This document shows, piece by piece, positions 1 to 11,100 of a stretch of DNA of 64,000 bases (the stretch's first letter is position 1; every line of letters begins with the position of its first letter). This stretch comes from Brevundimonas sp. M20. Its GTDB lineage: Bacteria > Pseudomonadota > Alphaproteobacteria > Caulobacterales > Caulobacteraceae. The notes under the pieces are model-generated. The model ran no database searches, was not told the DNA's origin, and saw only the letters and a program-made list of their open reading frames with translations. The DNA is taken from positions 1,131,001 through 1,195,000 of the forward strand of contig NZ_CP041243.1 of assembly GCF_006547065.1 (NCBI RefSeq), written 5' to 3'. The translations under genes were made by a program, and so were the position numbers.

Positions 1-2
1 GT

Positions 3-1388
3 CAGGGCGTAGGCCCCGTTGCGGCAGGCTAGGCTCTCGCCGAGCGTGCAGACGGTGTTGACGTTGATGTTGGCGCTCAGGTGCGAGATGAGCTCCTGCG
101 GCCGCTCGCGGTGCGCCTGAATGTTCGAGATTTCGAACCCGCCGGCGAGATTGCCGAAGCCCAGCGGCTGCTCCCACTCGCCCTTCAGCGTCGTGGCCTG
201 CTGGTCCTGATAGAAGTCACCCGCGGCGCCGATCGTGCATGACGATCCGGTCGAACAGCCGGTCATGCCGGGCGCGGAGCTGGAGATGTTGAAGGTGCCC
301 CAGGGGGCGTCGCGGTCGTTGTCGGTGTCCGCGTGGGTGAGGTCGAGGCTCCAGATCGCGTCGCCGCGCGTGCCGTCCAGACCGAGACGGGTCGTCAGGC
401 CGCCGCCGTTCGAGATGATCTGGTTGTCGTAGGCGGTGTTGGTCTGGCGGGCCTCGCTCTCATAGGGGGCGTAGGTCACCTGACCCGTCAGCTGGATCGA
501 GTCGGTGAGATCGTACTCGCCCTTGAGCAGATAGTTCTCGGCCTTGCTACGTTGGCCCCATTCCCCCCACGCGGTGTAGAGGGCGCCGGGGAAGTTGGTC
601 ACCGTGGCGTTGGTCTGGTTGTAGCCGGCCAGCAGTCGCAGGCGCTCATTGATCGGCAGATCGGCGTTGAAGCCGAAGCGCTCCTTCTCGAACTTCGGTT
701 CAGCCGGGCGGGCGCCCGAGCCGTAGCTGTCGCGGGCCAGCTCGGACATCCGGTACTCGGCCATGCCGTCGCTGGTCATGCCGTAATAGGTCTGGAAGCC
801 GAAGGAATGCGCGGGCGCGCGGGTGTTGATCTCGACGACGCCGCCCTGGAAGTCTCCGTAGCGGGCCGAGATGTTGGAGTCGCGAACCGTCAGGTCGCCG
901 ATCAGACTGGTGTCCACCCAGTGCGTCTGGGCCGAGGCCGCGGCGACACCCGTACCGGTGAAGTCGCCCGGAAGCGCGTCCTCGTCGTAGCTGTAGTTGT
1001 TCACCCCCACGCCATCGAGGATGAACAGGTTGTCGTTCACCGATCCTCCCGAGATGGAGAGGGTCTCGGGGCGCAGGTCCTGAAGCGCCTCCCGGGTCGC
1101 ATTGCCCGCCGAGTTGCTGAACTGGGCCGTCGGCAGGATGCGCAGGATGCTGTTCACATCGCCGGACCCGGGCGCACGGCTCCGGATCGTTTCGAAATTC
1201 AGGGTGGTGGAGCCGGACTCGCCGCCCGAGCCATAAACCGGCGCGGCCGGCGGCGTGGTCGTGGTGTCATCCACGACCACCGTCGGAACAGCCTGGGTCG
1301 ACGGCGCCGCGGTCTGCGCCGCGGCGATGCCTGCGTGAGTGAAAAGGGCCGCCGCCGCTGCGGAGGAAAGGAGATGACGCGTGATCAT
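3..1388 (-). CDS. TonB-dependent outer-membrane receptor, N-terminal part (cut by window edge)
   Basis: The reading frame enters from the left edge; the first 462 codons are present and the 3' end lies outside. Translation begins with ATG at 1388 and a signal peptide (ITRHLLSSAAAAALF...GIAAAQ). It is followed by a plug domain with the usual features: SILRILPTAQ, LRPETLSISGG, and a motif like FILDGVGVNNYSY. Beta-strand-rich barrel sequence follows (LLKGEYDLTDSIQLTGQVTYAPYE... in pieces). Such receptors take up siderophores, vitamins or oligosaccharides with energy from TonB-ExbBD. The Fur-box match about 50 bp upstream points to an iron-related substrate, which is inference. Family assignment is secure; the substrate is not. 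Confidence 0.88.
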   Translation of the reverse strand, partial: MITRHLLSSAAAAALFTHAGIAAAQTAAPSTQAVPTVVVDDTTTTPPAAPVYGSGGESGSTTLNFETIRSRAPGSGDVNSILRILPTAQFSNSAGNATREALQDLRPETLSISGGSVNDNLFILDGVGVNNYSYDEDALPGDFTGTGVAAASAQTHWVDTSLIGDLTVRDSNISARYGDFQGGVVEINTRAPAHSFGFQTYYGMTSDGMAEYRMSELARDSYGSGARPAEPKFEKERFGFNADLPINERLRLLAGYNQTNATVTNFPGALYTAWGEWGQRSKAENYLLKGEYDLTDSIQLTGQVTYAPYESEARQTNTAYDNQIISNGGGLTTRLGLDGTRGDAIWSLDLTHADTDNDRDAPWGTFNISSSAPGMTGCSTGSSCTIGAAGDFYQDQQATTLKGEWEQPLGFGNLAGGFEISNIQAHRERPQELISHLSANINVNTVCTLGESLACRNGAYAL

Positions 1389-1788
1389 GGATGCACCCCG
1401 AACTTTGAGGCCGCCGGGTTATCCGTGCTTATGTGAATTTGCAAATCATTATCATAAAATCGACCCGGAGCGGCGCGGGCCGTGGTCCGGTATCAATCCC
1501 GGCGTGTGAGGGGGGCTGTTTCGCGCGTTGACGGCCCGAGCGGTCGGGCAAACCGGTGAGAACCGAAGACCGCTGCGATGTGTCGGCTGTGGAACTGACG
1601 GCGGGAGCGCCGGTGCGGGGGGGGGGCTGCTCCGAACCGGTCCTTCGGTCAGGGCCTGCAGATTCTTTTGAGGCAAGCGGCGGGCGGCGGCGTCTTACCC
1701 GGTGAGACCTTACAGGCCCTCTGTGCGTTACCTCGCGCCCAGCCCCGGCTACTTCTGCCCGGGGGCGGTCCAAAGAGATGTTGATGTG
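1389..1788. other. Intergenic region between receptor and glycosyltransferase
   Basis: This is a divergent 400-bp gap. It holds the Fur-box match at 1435-1453 and, near 1772-1777, an AAAGAG stretch that could serve as a weak ribosome site for the next gene. A long open frame on the minus strand through this region is a GC-rich shadow. I see no RNA gene or riboswitch in it. Confidence 0.6.
1435..1453 (-). promoter_or_regulatory. Probable Fur box upstream of the TonB-dependent receptor
   Basis: The plus-strand sequence GAATTTGCAAATCATTATC agrees with the classical 19-bp Fur consensus at 14 of 19 positions, including the complete right half (AATCATTATC). It lies 47-65 bp before the receptor start codon in an otherwise GC-rich gap. 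Iron-bound Fur would repress the receptor. The match was counted by eye. Confidence 0.65.
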
Positions 1789-2748
1789 ATGAAGACCTCG
1801 ACGCCCAAATCGGCCTATCTCCGATGGCTCTCCGGAGCAATGAGCCGTCCCGCCGGCGCAGCCCGGGTGCTGGATGCGCCCGATGACCTCGTTCTGGGCT
1901 ACGCCACCGGCTACGACGCGGCGATGATCGCGCCCTTCGTGCGGTCGCTGCGGGCGGTTTTCGACGGCGCCGTCGCCCTGGTGGTGGATCGCCGCGCCGA
2001 TGTTCTTGAACTGCTGGCCGAGCATGGCGTGGACGCGGTTCATCCCGAGGCTGTTGAGGGTTGGGAGCCGCATCCGGTGATGTCGCGCTTCGCCGCCTAT
2101 GCGGCCCTGATCGAACGCTATCCGAACGCCGTCGATGTGCTGCTGACCGATGTGCGCGACGTGGTCTTCCAGTCCGAGCCGTTCGGGCCGCCGCCGCGTC
2201 GGCTGGAGGTCTTCGTCGAGAACGAAGGCGGCGTTCTGCGCGATCACGCCTTCAACATGAAGCATATGACGGCCCTGGTCGGCGAGGAGATGACCGCCAC
2301 CCTGGCCGACAAGCCCTGCATCTGCGTCGGGACGGTGATGGGCCCGCGCGATGACGTGGCCCGCTTCTGTCGGATGATCCTGATGCTGGCCGCCATACCA
2401 AGGTCGCAGATCGGCGGGGCCTTCGGCGCCGATCAGGCGGCCTGCAATCTGGCTGTGCATATGGATCTGGTGCGAGCCGAGGTGAAGCCCAATTTCGGCC
2501 GGGTCGCCACCCTTGGAATGACGCCCGGCGCCGGATTGAGCGTCGTGGACGGCAAGGTGTTCAACCCCGATGGAAGCATCAGCCCCATCGTCCACCAGCA
2601 TGACCGTCACCCCCATCTGGCCGGGCCCCTGCACGCGTTGTGGGGTGGGGACATGCGTTACTGCGAGCGCAATCAGCCGAAGACGGCCGCCGACCGCGGG
2701 CGGAAGTGGAGGCAGTCGCTGATGCGTCGCCTGCCGGAACTGCGTTGA
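1789..2748 (+). CDS. Putative glycosyltransferase with DxxD-type motif
   Basis: The protein is 319 residues from ATG 1789 (MKTSTPKSAYLRW); the frame stays open further upstream to 1702 but that extension does not look like coding sequence. Residues about 35-70 form an alternating beta/alpha pattern (LVLGYATGYD, GAVALVVDRRA). Residues 118-127 read LLTDVRDVVF, resembling the metal-binding acidic motif of GT-A transferases, and a conserved CICVGTVMG...FGADQAACN stretch follows. This resembles uncharacterised glycosyltransferases of surface polysaccharide loci. It lies 60 bp before a GT4 enzyme on the same strand, so the two may act in one pathway. Donor and acceptor are unknown. Confidence 0.6.
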   Translation: MKTSTPKSAYLRWLSGAMSRPAGAARVLDAPDDLVLGYATGYDAAMIAPFVRSLRAVFDGAVALVVDRRADVLELLAEHGVDAVHPEAVEGWEPHPVMSRFAAYAALIERYPNAVDVLLTDVRDVVFQSEPFGPPPRRLEVFVENEGGVLRDHAFNMKHMTALVGEEMTATLADKPCICVGTVMGPRDDVARFCRMILMLAAIPRSQIGGAFGADQAACNLAVHMDLVRAEVKPNFGRVATLGMTPGAGLSVVDGKVFNPDGSISPIVHQHDRHPHLAGPLHALWGGDMRYCERNQPKTAADRGRKWRQSLMRRLPELR

Positions 2749-2808
2749 TCCCCTGGAACCGCCGCCGTCCGTCCGGCGTGACCTGTCCGCTAAAGAGGGC
2801 GGTCTGAT

Positions 2809-3903
2809 ATGCGTGTCGCCGTGGTCATGCCGCGCGGGAGCCTGATGGAGCGGGGGCGCGCCAACTCCATGGAGACTGTCGCCGCCGTCCTGAACGCCCG
2901 TAGCCGCTATGGCGCCGATGTTCGGATTGTCTGCGATGCAGGTGCGGTCGATCCTGTCTTGCCGGATCTCATCACTGTTCCGGGCGGCCTGGGCAAGGCG
3001 GCGCGGACAAAGGCGGTCGCCGGCCTGCTGCGCGACCTCGCCCCCGATATCGTCGAGTACCATCAGCAACTGGGGCCCGCTGCGAAATTGGCGCGAGGGC
3101 TGCCGGGCCCCGTCCACGTTCTGTATCGCCACACCCGGATCAAACCGCCGGGTAATCTGTTCGAGCGTTTCCGCTATCGCCGTCGTCTTCGGGCCTTTGA
3201 TCACCTGCTGTTCGTCAGTGACGCCGCCTGCGCCGAATTCCGGGCCGATTATCCGGGCTTCGGCGGTTCGCTTTCGGCGGTCTGCAACCCCATCGACGTT
3301 GGTGTCTGGGGCGGGAGCGCCGAGCAGAAGGAGCCCCTTATCCTGTTCGTGGGTCGCGCCATGCCGGAGAAGGGAATGGACGCCTTTTGCACGGCGTTGG
3401 CGGCGGTGCTTGACCGTCATCGGGACTGGCGCGGCGCACTGATGCTGGGCGACTGGGAAAAGCACTCTGGCTGGGCGGCGCCGCATGTCGAGGCGCTGGC
3501 CCGCTTCGGCGACCGGGTCGAGGTGCATCGTTCCGCGCCTGTGGCGGACGTGGTGGCGATGACCCGCCGCGCCGCCATCGCCGTGACGCCTTCCCGGGTA
3601 GCAGAGGCGCTGGGCCTGACCGCGCTTGAGGCCCATGCGGCTGGAGCGGCCCTGGTGTCATCGGGCCGGGGTGGCTTGCGCGAAGCCAGCGGTCCGCACG
3701 CCCTCTATGTCGATCCGCCGGAAGCGCCGGGCCTGACCGAGGCGATCCTGAGGCTGGTCGAGGATCCCCATCTGCGCCGCGTCATGGCCCGTGCCGGACA
3801 GGTCCGGGTGATGGCCTCTCACACGCCCGAGGCTCGGGTCGTGCAACTGGATGATCTTCGCCAAAAACTGGTCGATGCGCGGACGAGATCGCTGACCCGG
3901 TGA
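2809..3903 (+). CDS. GT4-family glycosyltransferase (GT-B fold)
   Basis: This 364-residue protein starts MRVAVVMPRGS. The C-terminal domain opens with PLILFVGRAMPEKGM (about 176-190), the usual start of the nucleotide-sugar domain of group 1 transferases. It carries the EX7E motif at Glu266 and Glu274 (AEALGLTALEA), followed by AAGAALVSSGRGGLRE, which binds the donor phosphates. It transfers a sugar from a nucleotide donor to a lipid-linked or polysaccharide acceptor at the cytoplasmic face of the membrane. With the preceding gene it forms a short two-gene unit that converges on acs. The sugar and the polymer are not predictable from sequence. Confidence 0.85.
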   Translation: MRVAVVMPRGSLMERGRANSMETVAAVLNARSRYGADVRIVCDAGAVDPVLPDLITVPGGLGKAARTKAVAGLLRDLAPDIVEYHQQLGPAAKLARGLPGPVHVLYRHTRIKPPGNLFERFRYRRRLRAFDHLLFVSDAACAEFRADYPGFGGSLSAVCNPIDVGVWGGSAEQKEPLILFVGRAMPEKGMDAFCTALAAVLDRHRDWRGALMLGDWEKHSGWAAPHVEALARFGDRVEVHRSAPVADVVAMTRRAAIAVTPSRVAEALGLTALEAHAAGAALVSSGRGGLREASGPHALYVDPPEAPGLTEAILRLVEDPHLRRVMARAGQVRVMASHTPEARVVQLDDLRQKLVDARTRSLTR

Positions 3904-4027
3904 CAGCCGGCGTCATGAGCTGGTTTGACCCGCTCCCGTCGCAGACCAACCGCCCGTGTCGGCTTTGACGCCGTCACCCGGGTGCAGGACAACTTCGCCC
4001 GGCGCTGACGCAGGCGCTGGGGGCGGT

Positions 4028-5999
4028 TTAAGCGGCCCCGGCCCTGTTCGTGACGAGGTCGTCGACGACGGAGGGGTCGGCGAGGGTTGAGGTGTCGCCC
4101 AGGGCGGTGATTTCGTTCTCGGCGATCTTGCGCAGGATGCGGCGCATGATCTTGCCGGATCGGGTCTTGGGCAGGCCGGGGGCCCACTGGATGACGTCGG
4201 GGGCGGCGATGGGGCCGATCTCGTGGCGGACCTGGGCGATCAGGGCGGCCTTCAGATCGTCGGTCGGCTCGACGCCCTTGTTCAGGGTCACATAGGCGTA
4301 GATGCCCTGACCCTTGATGTCGTGGGGGAAGCCGACGACGGCGGCCTCGGCCACGTCGTCGTGCAGGACCAGCGCGCTCTCGACCTCGGCGGTGCCCATC
4401 CGGTGGCCCGAGACATTGATCACGTCATCGACCCGGCCGGTGATCCAGTAATAGCCATCCGCGTCGCGGCGGCAGCCGTCGCCGGTGAAATACTTGCCCG
4501 GATAGGTGCTGAAATAGGTGTCGAAGAAGCGCTGGTGGTCGCCATGGACGGTGCGCATCTGGCCCGGCCAGCTGTCGGTGATGACCAGATTGCCCTCGGC
4601 CGCGCCCTCCAGCACCCGCCCTTCGGCGTCCACCAGTTGCAGCTCGACGCCGGGCAGGGGTCTGGTCGCCGAGCCGGGCTTCAGGTCGGTCGCGCCGGGC
4701 AGGGGAGAGACCAGTATCCCCCCGGTCTCGGTCTGCCACCAGGTGTCCACGATCGGGCAGCGGCCCTCGCCGACCACCTCATGATACCAGCGCCAGGCCT
4801 CGGGATTGATCGGCTCGCCGACCGAGCCCAGCAGGCGCAGGGAGCTTCGGCGGGTCGCCTTCACCGGCCCGTCGCCCTCGCGCATCAGGGCCCTGAGCGC
4901 GGTGGGGGCGGTGTAGAAGATCTCCACCCGGTGCTTGTCCACCACCTGCCAGAAGCGGCTGTGGTCCGGATAGTGGGGCACGCCCTCGAACATCAGGGTC
5001 GTCGCGCCGTTGGCCAGCGGGCCATAGACGCAATAGCTGTGGCCGGTCACCCAGCCGACGTCGGCGGTGCACCAGAAGACCTCGCCGGGGCGATAGTCGA
5101 ACACCAGCTCGTGGGTCCATGACGCCCAGAACAGGTATCCGCCGGTGGTGTGCAGCACGCCCTTGGGCTTGCCGGTCGAGCCGGAGGTATAGAGGATGAA
5201 CAGCGGGTCCTCGGCGTTCATCGGCTCGCAGGGGCAGTCGGCGCTGACCGTCGCCTTCGCCTCATCATAGAGAATGTCGCGGCCCTCGAGGATCGGCACG
5301 TCGGCGCCGGTGTGCCGGATCACCAGCACCTTCTCGACCTTGGCCTCGGGCGCCACCTTCTCCAGCGCCGCGTCGACATTGGCTTTCAGCGGGATGCGCT
5401 TGCCGCCGCGCACGCCCTCGTCGGTGGTGATGACGACCCTGGAGCCGCAGTCCTCGATCCGGCCCGCCAGACTGTCGGGCGAGAAGCCGCCGAACACCAC
5501 CGAATGCACCGCCCCGATGCGGGCGCAGGCCAGCATCGCGACAGCCGCGGCGGGGATCATCGGCAGATACAGGGTCACCCGGTCGCCCTTCACCACGCCC
5601 ATGTCCTTCAGGACATTGGCCATGCGGCAGACCTCGGCGTGCAGTTCGCGATAGGTCAGGCGCCCGTCGTCGGTGGGGTCATCGCCTTCCCGGATGATCG
5701 CCGTCTCATCGCCGCGCTCGGCCAGATGCCGGTCCAGGCAGTTCCAGGCGACGTTCAGCACCCCGTCGGCGAACCAGCGAATGCGGAAGTCCGCCTGGTC
5801 AAACGACACGTCCTTGATCTGCGTCGGCGCCCTCATCCAGTCCAACCGACGCGCCTGCTCCGCCCAGAAACCCTCCGGCGTCTCACGCGCCGAGATACGG
5901 GCGGTGGCGTGGGTGGCGCTGTTCATATGGGCGCGCGCGGCCCAGGCCGGGTCGACGGGGTAGGTTTCGGGATCACTCACGACGGACGCTTTCGGAAGA

Positions 6000-6010
<11 letters not shown>
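4028..6010 (-). CDS. acs: Acetyl-CoA synthetase (AMP-forming)
   Basis: It converts acetate, ATP and CoA to acetyl-CoA in two steps through acetyl-AMP. From ATG 6010 the protein has 660 residues, the usual length. Motifs in order: the nucleotide loop [11 protein letters not shown], the acetate and AMP pocket TWWQTETGG, the hinge region with [20 protein letters not shown], and [11 protein letters not shown] near the C terminus, with the catalytic lysine at about residue 620 that is controlled by acetylation in many bacteria. The start overlaps the last 11 bp of the porin gene; I see no good ribosome site, so translation is probably coupled to the porin. A TTG at 6019 is the only nearby alternative. 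The neighbouring CrbS/CrbR-like pair is the kind of system that switches on acs elsewhere. Confidence 0.96.
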
Positions 6011-7385
<1,375 letters not shown>

Positions 7386-7466
7386 GGCGTCCTCCCGGGC
7401 TCATCTGCTGCGAGCCTCCTGAACGCCACCATCCGGCGGCCCCTTGTCGGGAACCATTAGCCATTG

Positions 7467-7487
7467 GTCTACTTTCGACCAAAGTCG
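7467..7487. promoter_or_regulatory. Putative operator shared with the MHS transporter promoter (copy 1)
   Basis: The core CTTTCGACCAAAGTCG (7472-7487) is identical to the core at 13432-13447, and the full 21-bp sites match at 19 positions. Here the site also contains a perfect inverted repeat TTGGTC-N7-GACCAA (7464-7482). It lies about 80-100 bp before the porin start and upstream of the divergent response regulator. A LuxR-type dimer such as the neighbouring CrbR-like protein is the obvious candidate to bind it; that link is inference. Confidence 0.6.
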
Positions 7488-7553
7488 AGGGGTGGCAGAG
7501 TAGCGCATGGACACGTGGCGTCAGACTGCGGCCGGGACCTGGGAGGATACGAT

Positions 7554-8171
7554 TTGGACCGCATCGTAATCGCCGATGACCATCCTCTTTTCCGGGGCGC
7601 CCTGGGATCCGCGCTGGCGCGCGCGGCGCCCGATGCCGCGCTTCACGAGACGGCCAGTCTGGCCGGAGCGAGGGAGGCCCTGGGCGCAGGACCGGTCGAC
7701 CTGTTGCTGCTGGATCTGAAGCTGTCCGACAGCGAAGGGTTCGCCGGGCTGGCGGAGCTCCGCAGAGACTTTCCCGCCGTGCCGGTGACGGTTGTTTCGG
7801 CCAGTGAGGATGGCGCGACCATTCGCCGGGCCCTTGCGTTCGGGGCGGCCGGCTTCATTCCCAAATCCGCGACCCTGCCCGAGATGGTCGAGGCGTTGAC
7901 AGCCATACTCGCCGGCGACGGCTGGTGTCCTCCGCTTGATGACGAGGATGAAGGCGAGCCGATGGAGGCGCGTATCGCCACCCTGACGCCGTCGCAGCTG
8001 AAGATCCTCATCGGCCTGCAACAGGGGCGGCTGAACAAGCAGATCGCCTTCGATCTCGGCGTGACCGAAGCGACCATCAAGGCGCACCTGACCAGCGTGT
8101 TCCGCAAGCTTGGCGTCCACAACCGGACCCAGGCGGTGATCGCGGCCCAGGCCCTTTCTCTGGACGTCTGA
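7554..8171 (+). CDS. CrbR-like LuxR-family response regulator
   Basis: A receiver domain (1-120) carries the acidic pair Asp8/Asp9, the phosphorylated Asp54 in LLLLDLKLSD, and the conserved lysine in GFIPKSAT. A LuxR/NarL helix-turn-helix follows (LTPSQLKILIGLQQGRLNKQIA...ATIKAHLTSVFRKLGV). I chose TTG 7554 because GGGAGGA stands 7 bp before it and the protein then begins directly with the first receiver strand (DRIVIADDHP), giving 205 residues. An upstream TTG at 7464 would add a 30-residue tail and cover the operator. It ends 3 bp from the convergent hybrid kinase, its likely partner. By analogy with CrbR/ErdR it should activate acs. Confidence 0.87.
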   Translation: MDRIVIADDHPLFRGALGSALARAAPDAALHETASLAGAREALGAGPVDLLLLDLKLSDSEGFAGLAELRRDFPAVPVTVVSASEDGATIRRALAFGAAGFIPKSATLPEMVEALTAILAGDGWCPPLDDEDEGEPMEARIATLTPSQLKILIGLQQGRLNKQIAFDLGVTEATIKAHLTSVFRKLGVHNRTQAVIAAQALSLDV

Positions 8172-8174
8172 ACG

Positions 8175-11100
8175 CTAGCGCCGACGGCTGGACAGGAAGG
8201 CTTTCAGGGCGGCGGGCTTGACCGGCTTCGATAGAAGGACGGCCCCAGCCGCCGTAACACGGGCTGTAAGGCCCTCCTCGGCGTCGGCGGTGATCAGGGC
8301 GATCTGGGCGAGACCTAGCTCGCGCAACGCCTGAATGACCGACAGGCCGTCGGGACCTTGTCCGAGATGCAGATCGACGAGAGCGGCGTCGAAATCAGAC
8401 GTTCGGGCCACATCAAGCGCAGCCGCGGCGTCGGAGACCGCGACCGGCGTGGCCCCCCATCGTCCCAGCAGGGCGACCAGGCCCTCCAGAATGGCGGGTT
8501 CGTTATCGACACAGAGGACCTTCAGGCCCGCCAGCGGGGCAGCGGTCAGGGTCGGTGCGCGCGCTGTGTCGGGCCGGCTGATGATCGGCGCCGCCACCGG
8601 CGCCGAGACCGTGAAGGTCGATCCGCGCCCCACTTCCGACCGTAGCGTCAGCGGATGATCCAGCAGGCTGGCGACCCGGCGGACGATGGCAAGGCCGAGG
8701 CCGACCCCGGCTTCATCCCCGCCTCGTCCCGGCAGTCGTGTGAACTCGGCGAAGACGGCTTCCTGCTGATCGGGCGCAATGCCGCGTCCGGTATCATGAA
8801 CCTCCAGCTTCAGGTGGCTCGCGCCAACCCGGCGCGCGCCGATCAGGACGCCGCCGTTATCGGTGTAGCGGATCGCATTGCCGACCAGGTTCTGTAGCAA
8901 CGACCGCAGCAGGTCGCGGTCGGACGCCACCCACAATCGGGACGGAACGATCCGGAGCTTGAGCCCCTTGGCGGCGGCCAGAGGCGTGAACTCCCGTCGC
9001 AGGTCCGCGAACAGCGCGTCAATCGACAGGGCGCCGACCGCCGGGCGGACGCCGCCCGTTTCCAGCCGCGAGAGATTCAGCAGGGCTTTGAGCAGTCCAT
9101 GCGCGCTCTCGATGGAGCGGTCGGCGTTCTCGGCGAGGTCGCGCGCTGCGCCGTCGCCACCTTCGTCCTTCAGAGCCGCGATGAACAGCCGGGCGGCATG
9201 CAGGGGCTGAAGCAGGTCATGGCTCGCCGCCGCGAGGAACCGAGTTTTGGAGGCGACAGCGTCTTCCGCCGTTTGCCTCGCCTCATTCAGACGTTCGGTG
9301 CGGTCCGCGACCCGGGCCTCCAGCTGTTCGTTGGCTTCCTCCAGCGCCTGTGCCGCCCGGCGCAGTTCGGTGATGTCGGTGTAGGAGGTGACGTAGCCGC
9401 CGCCGGGCATGGCCGCGCCGGTTGACTTCAGGATCCGGCCGTTCGGCTGGACCCTTTCATGGTCATGAGGCGCGCGGCGGCGAAGGGCGTCCAGACGCCG
9501 TTCGATCCAGCTTTCCATATCCGCCACGCTGACCTCGCCACGCTCGGCGTTCAGGCGATAGACGGCGGCGACTGGCTGCCCGACGTGAACAAAGCCCGAT
9601 GGCAGATCGAACAGCTCGATATAGCGGGCGTTCCAGGCGATCAGGCGCAGGTCCTCATCCACCACGCTGACGCCTTGGTCGATGTTGTCGAGGGTGGCTT
9701 GCAGGAGTTCGCGGTTGAACTGGACGGCCTGCGAGGCCTCGTCGAGCATCCGCACCACGTCTTCGGGCGCGCGGCCTCCTCCGGCGAGGGCCGCGGAGAT
9801 GACCCGGCGGGCGGATGAGGCGCCGACCGCGCCGGCCAGCATCCGCTCGGCGGCGCGGGCGAGGCCGGCGTCGGCGGGATCGGCGTCCTTGAGAGACTGA
9901 CCGGCCTCGCGGGCGAAGGCGGCGAACGATCGTTCGGCTCCGGCGTCGCCGACGAAGCGGGCGACGAGGGTTTTGAGATCGCCCACGGAGGCGCCCGACG
10001 GGACTGTGCTGCGCTCGTGCCAGTCTGGGCTGACCCGATCCACGAAGGCCCGGGCCTGAACCCGGTCGATCAGGCGGGGGCGGGCGGCCCGGGACACCAG
10101 AATGTAGCAGGCGAGGTTCGCCCCGAGGCTGAGGAAGACACCCAACGGCAAGGGATCGGCGAGCTGCAGCAGGTTCAGTTCCGCCGCGCCCAGCGCCGCC
10201 GCGATCTGGGGCATGGCCAGCAGGGCCAGCCAGATCGACGAGCCCACCGCTATCCCGGCGATGGCGCCTTTGGCGTGACCGCCTCGCCAGAGCACGGCCC
10301 CGAACAGGGCCGGGGCTAATTGTGCGAGGGCGGCGAAAGAGGTCAGGCCGATAGAGGCCAGGCCGCTGGATCGGTCGGTCGCCTGGAAATAGAGCCAGGC
10401 GAGGAACAGGATCACGCAGATAACGATGCGGCGAACCTGCAGGATGGCGCCGGCCATGTCCGAGGCGTCCTCGCGGGCGCGCCAGCGGTCGCGTGCCAGC
10501 AAGGGCAGGATCAGGCTGTTGGACGCCATGGCGGACAGGGCGACGCTCTCGACGATGACCATTGCGGTCGCCGCAGAGAAGCCTCCAACGAACACCACCG
10601 CCGTCAGGATCTGCGCGTCCTGCTGGAAGGGCAGGGCCAGCACGAACAGGTCCGGGTCGCCGATGTCGGCGAACAGGCCGCCGGCGGCGAGCAGGGGGAC
10701 CACCGCGACCGAGGTGATGAGCAGATAGATCGGAAAGACCCACCGGGCACGCCGGATATGGCTGGCGTCCGCGGCCTCCACGAAGCCGACGTGGAACTGG
10801 CGCGGCAGGCAGAAGATGGCGAGGGTCGCCAGCAGGGTGATGGCGATGAAGCGGCTGTCGATCACCGGCGCGGAGGCCAGTTGGCCCATGGCGGAGAGCG
10901 CGGCCTTCGGCTCGGGCGAACCCAGGAGGAGCATGACGGCGAAGATCGCCACGGCGACGAGCGCGGCCAGTTTGACGATCGATTCCAGCGCGATGGCCTG
11001 GATCAGGCCGCGATTATGCTCTGTCAGGTCAGGACGTCTGGCCCCGAACAGGATGGTGAAGCCTGCCAGAACCACGGCGATCACGCTGACGGTCAGTTGT

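Noticed and set aside
1429..3636. Open frame of 735 codons on the minus strand
   Set aside because: It covers both glycosyltransferase genes and the gap before them; the plus-strand genes carry recognisable motifs, this frame none.
3904..4027. Possible coding remnant between the GT4 gene and acs
   Set aside because: Short plus-strand peptide ending VTRVQDNFARR is visible, but it has no match I can name and no start.
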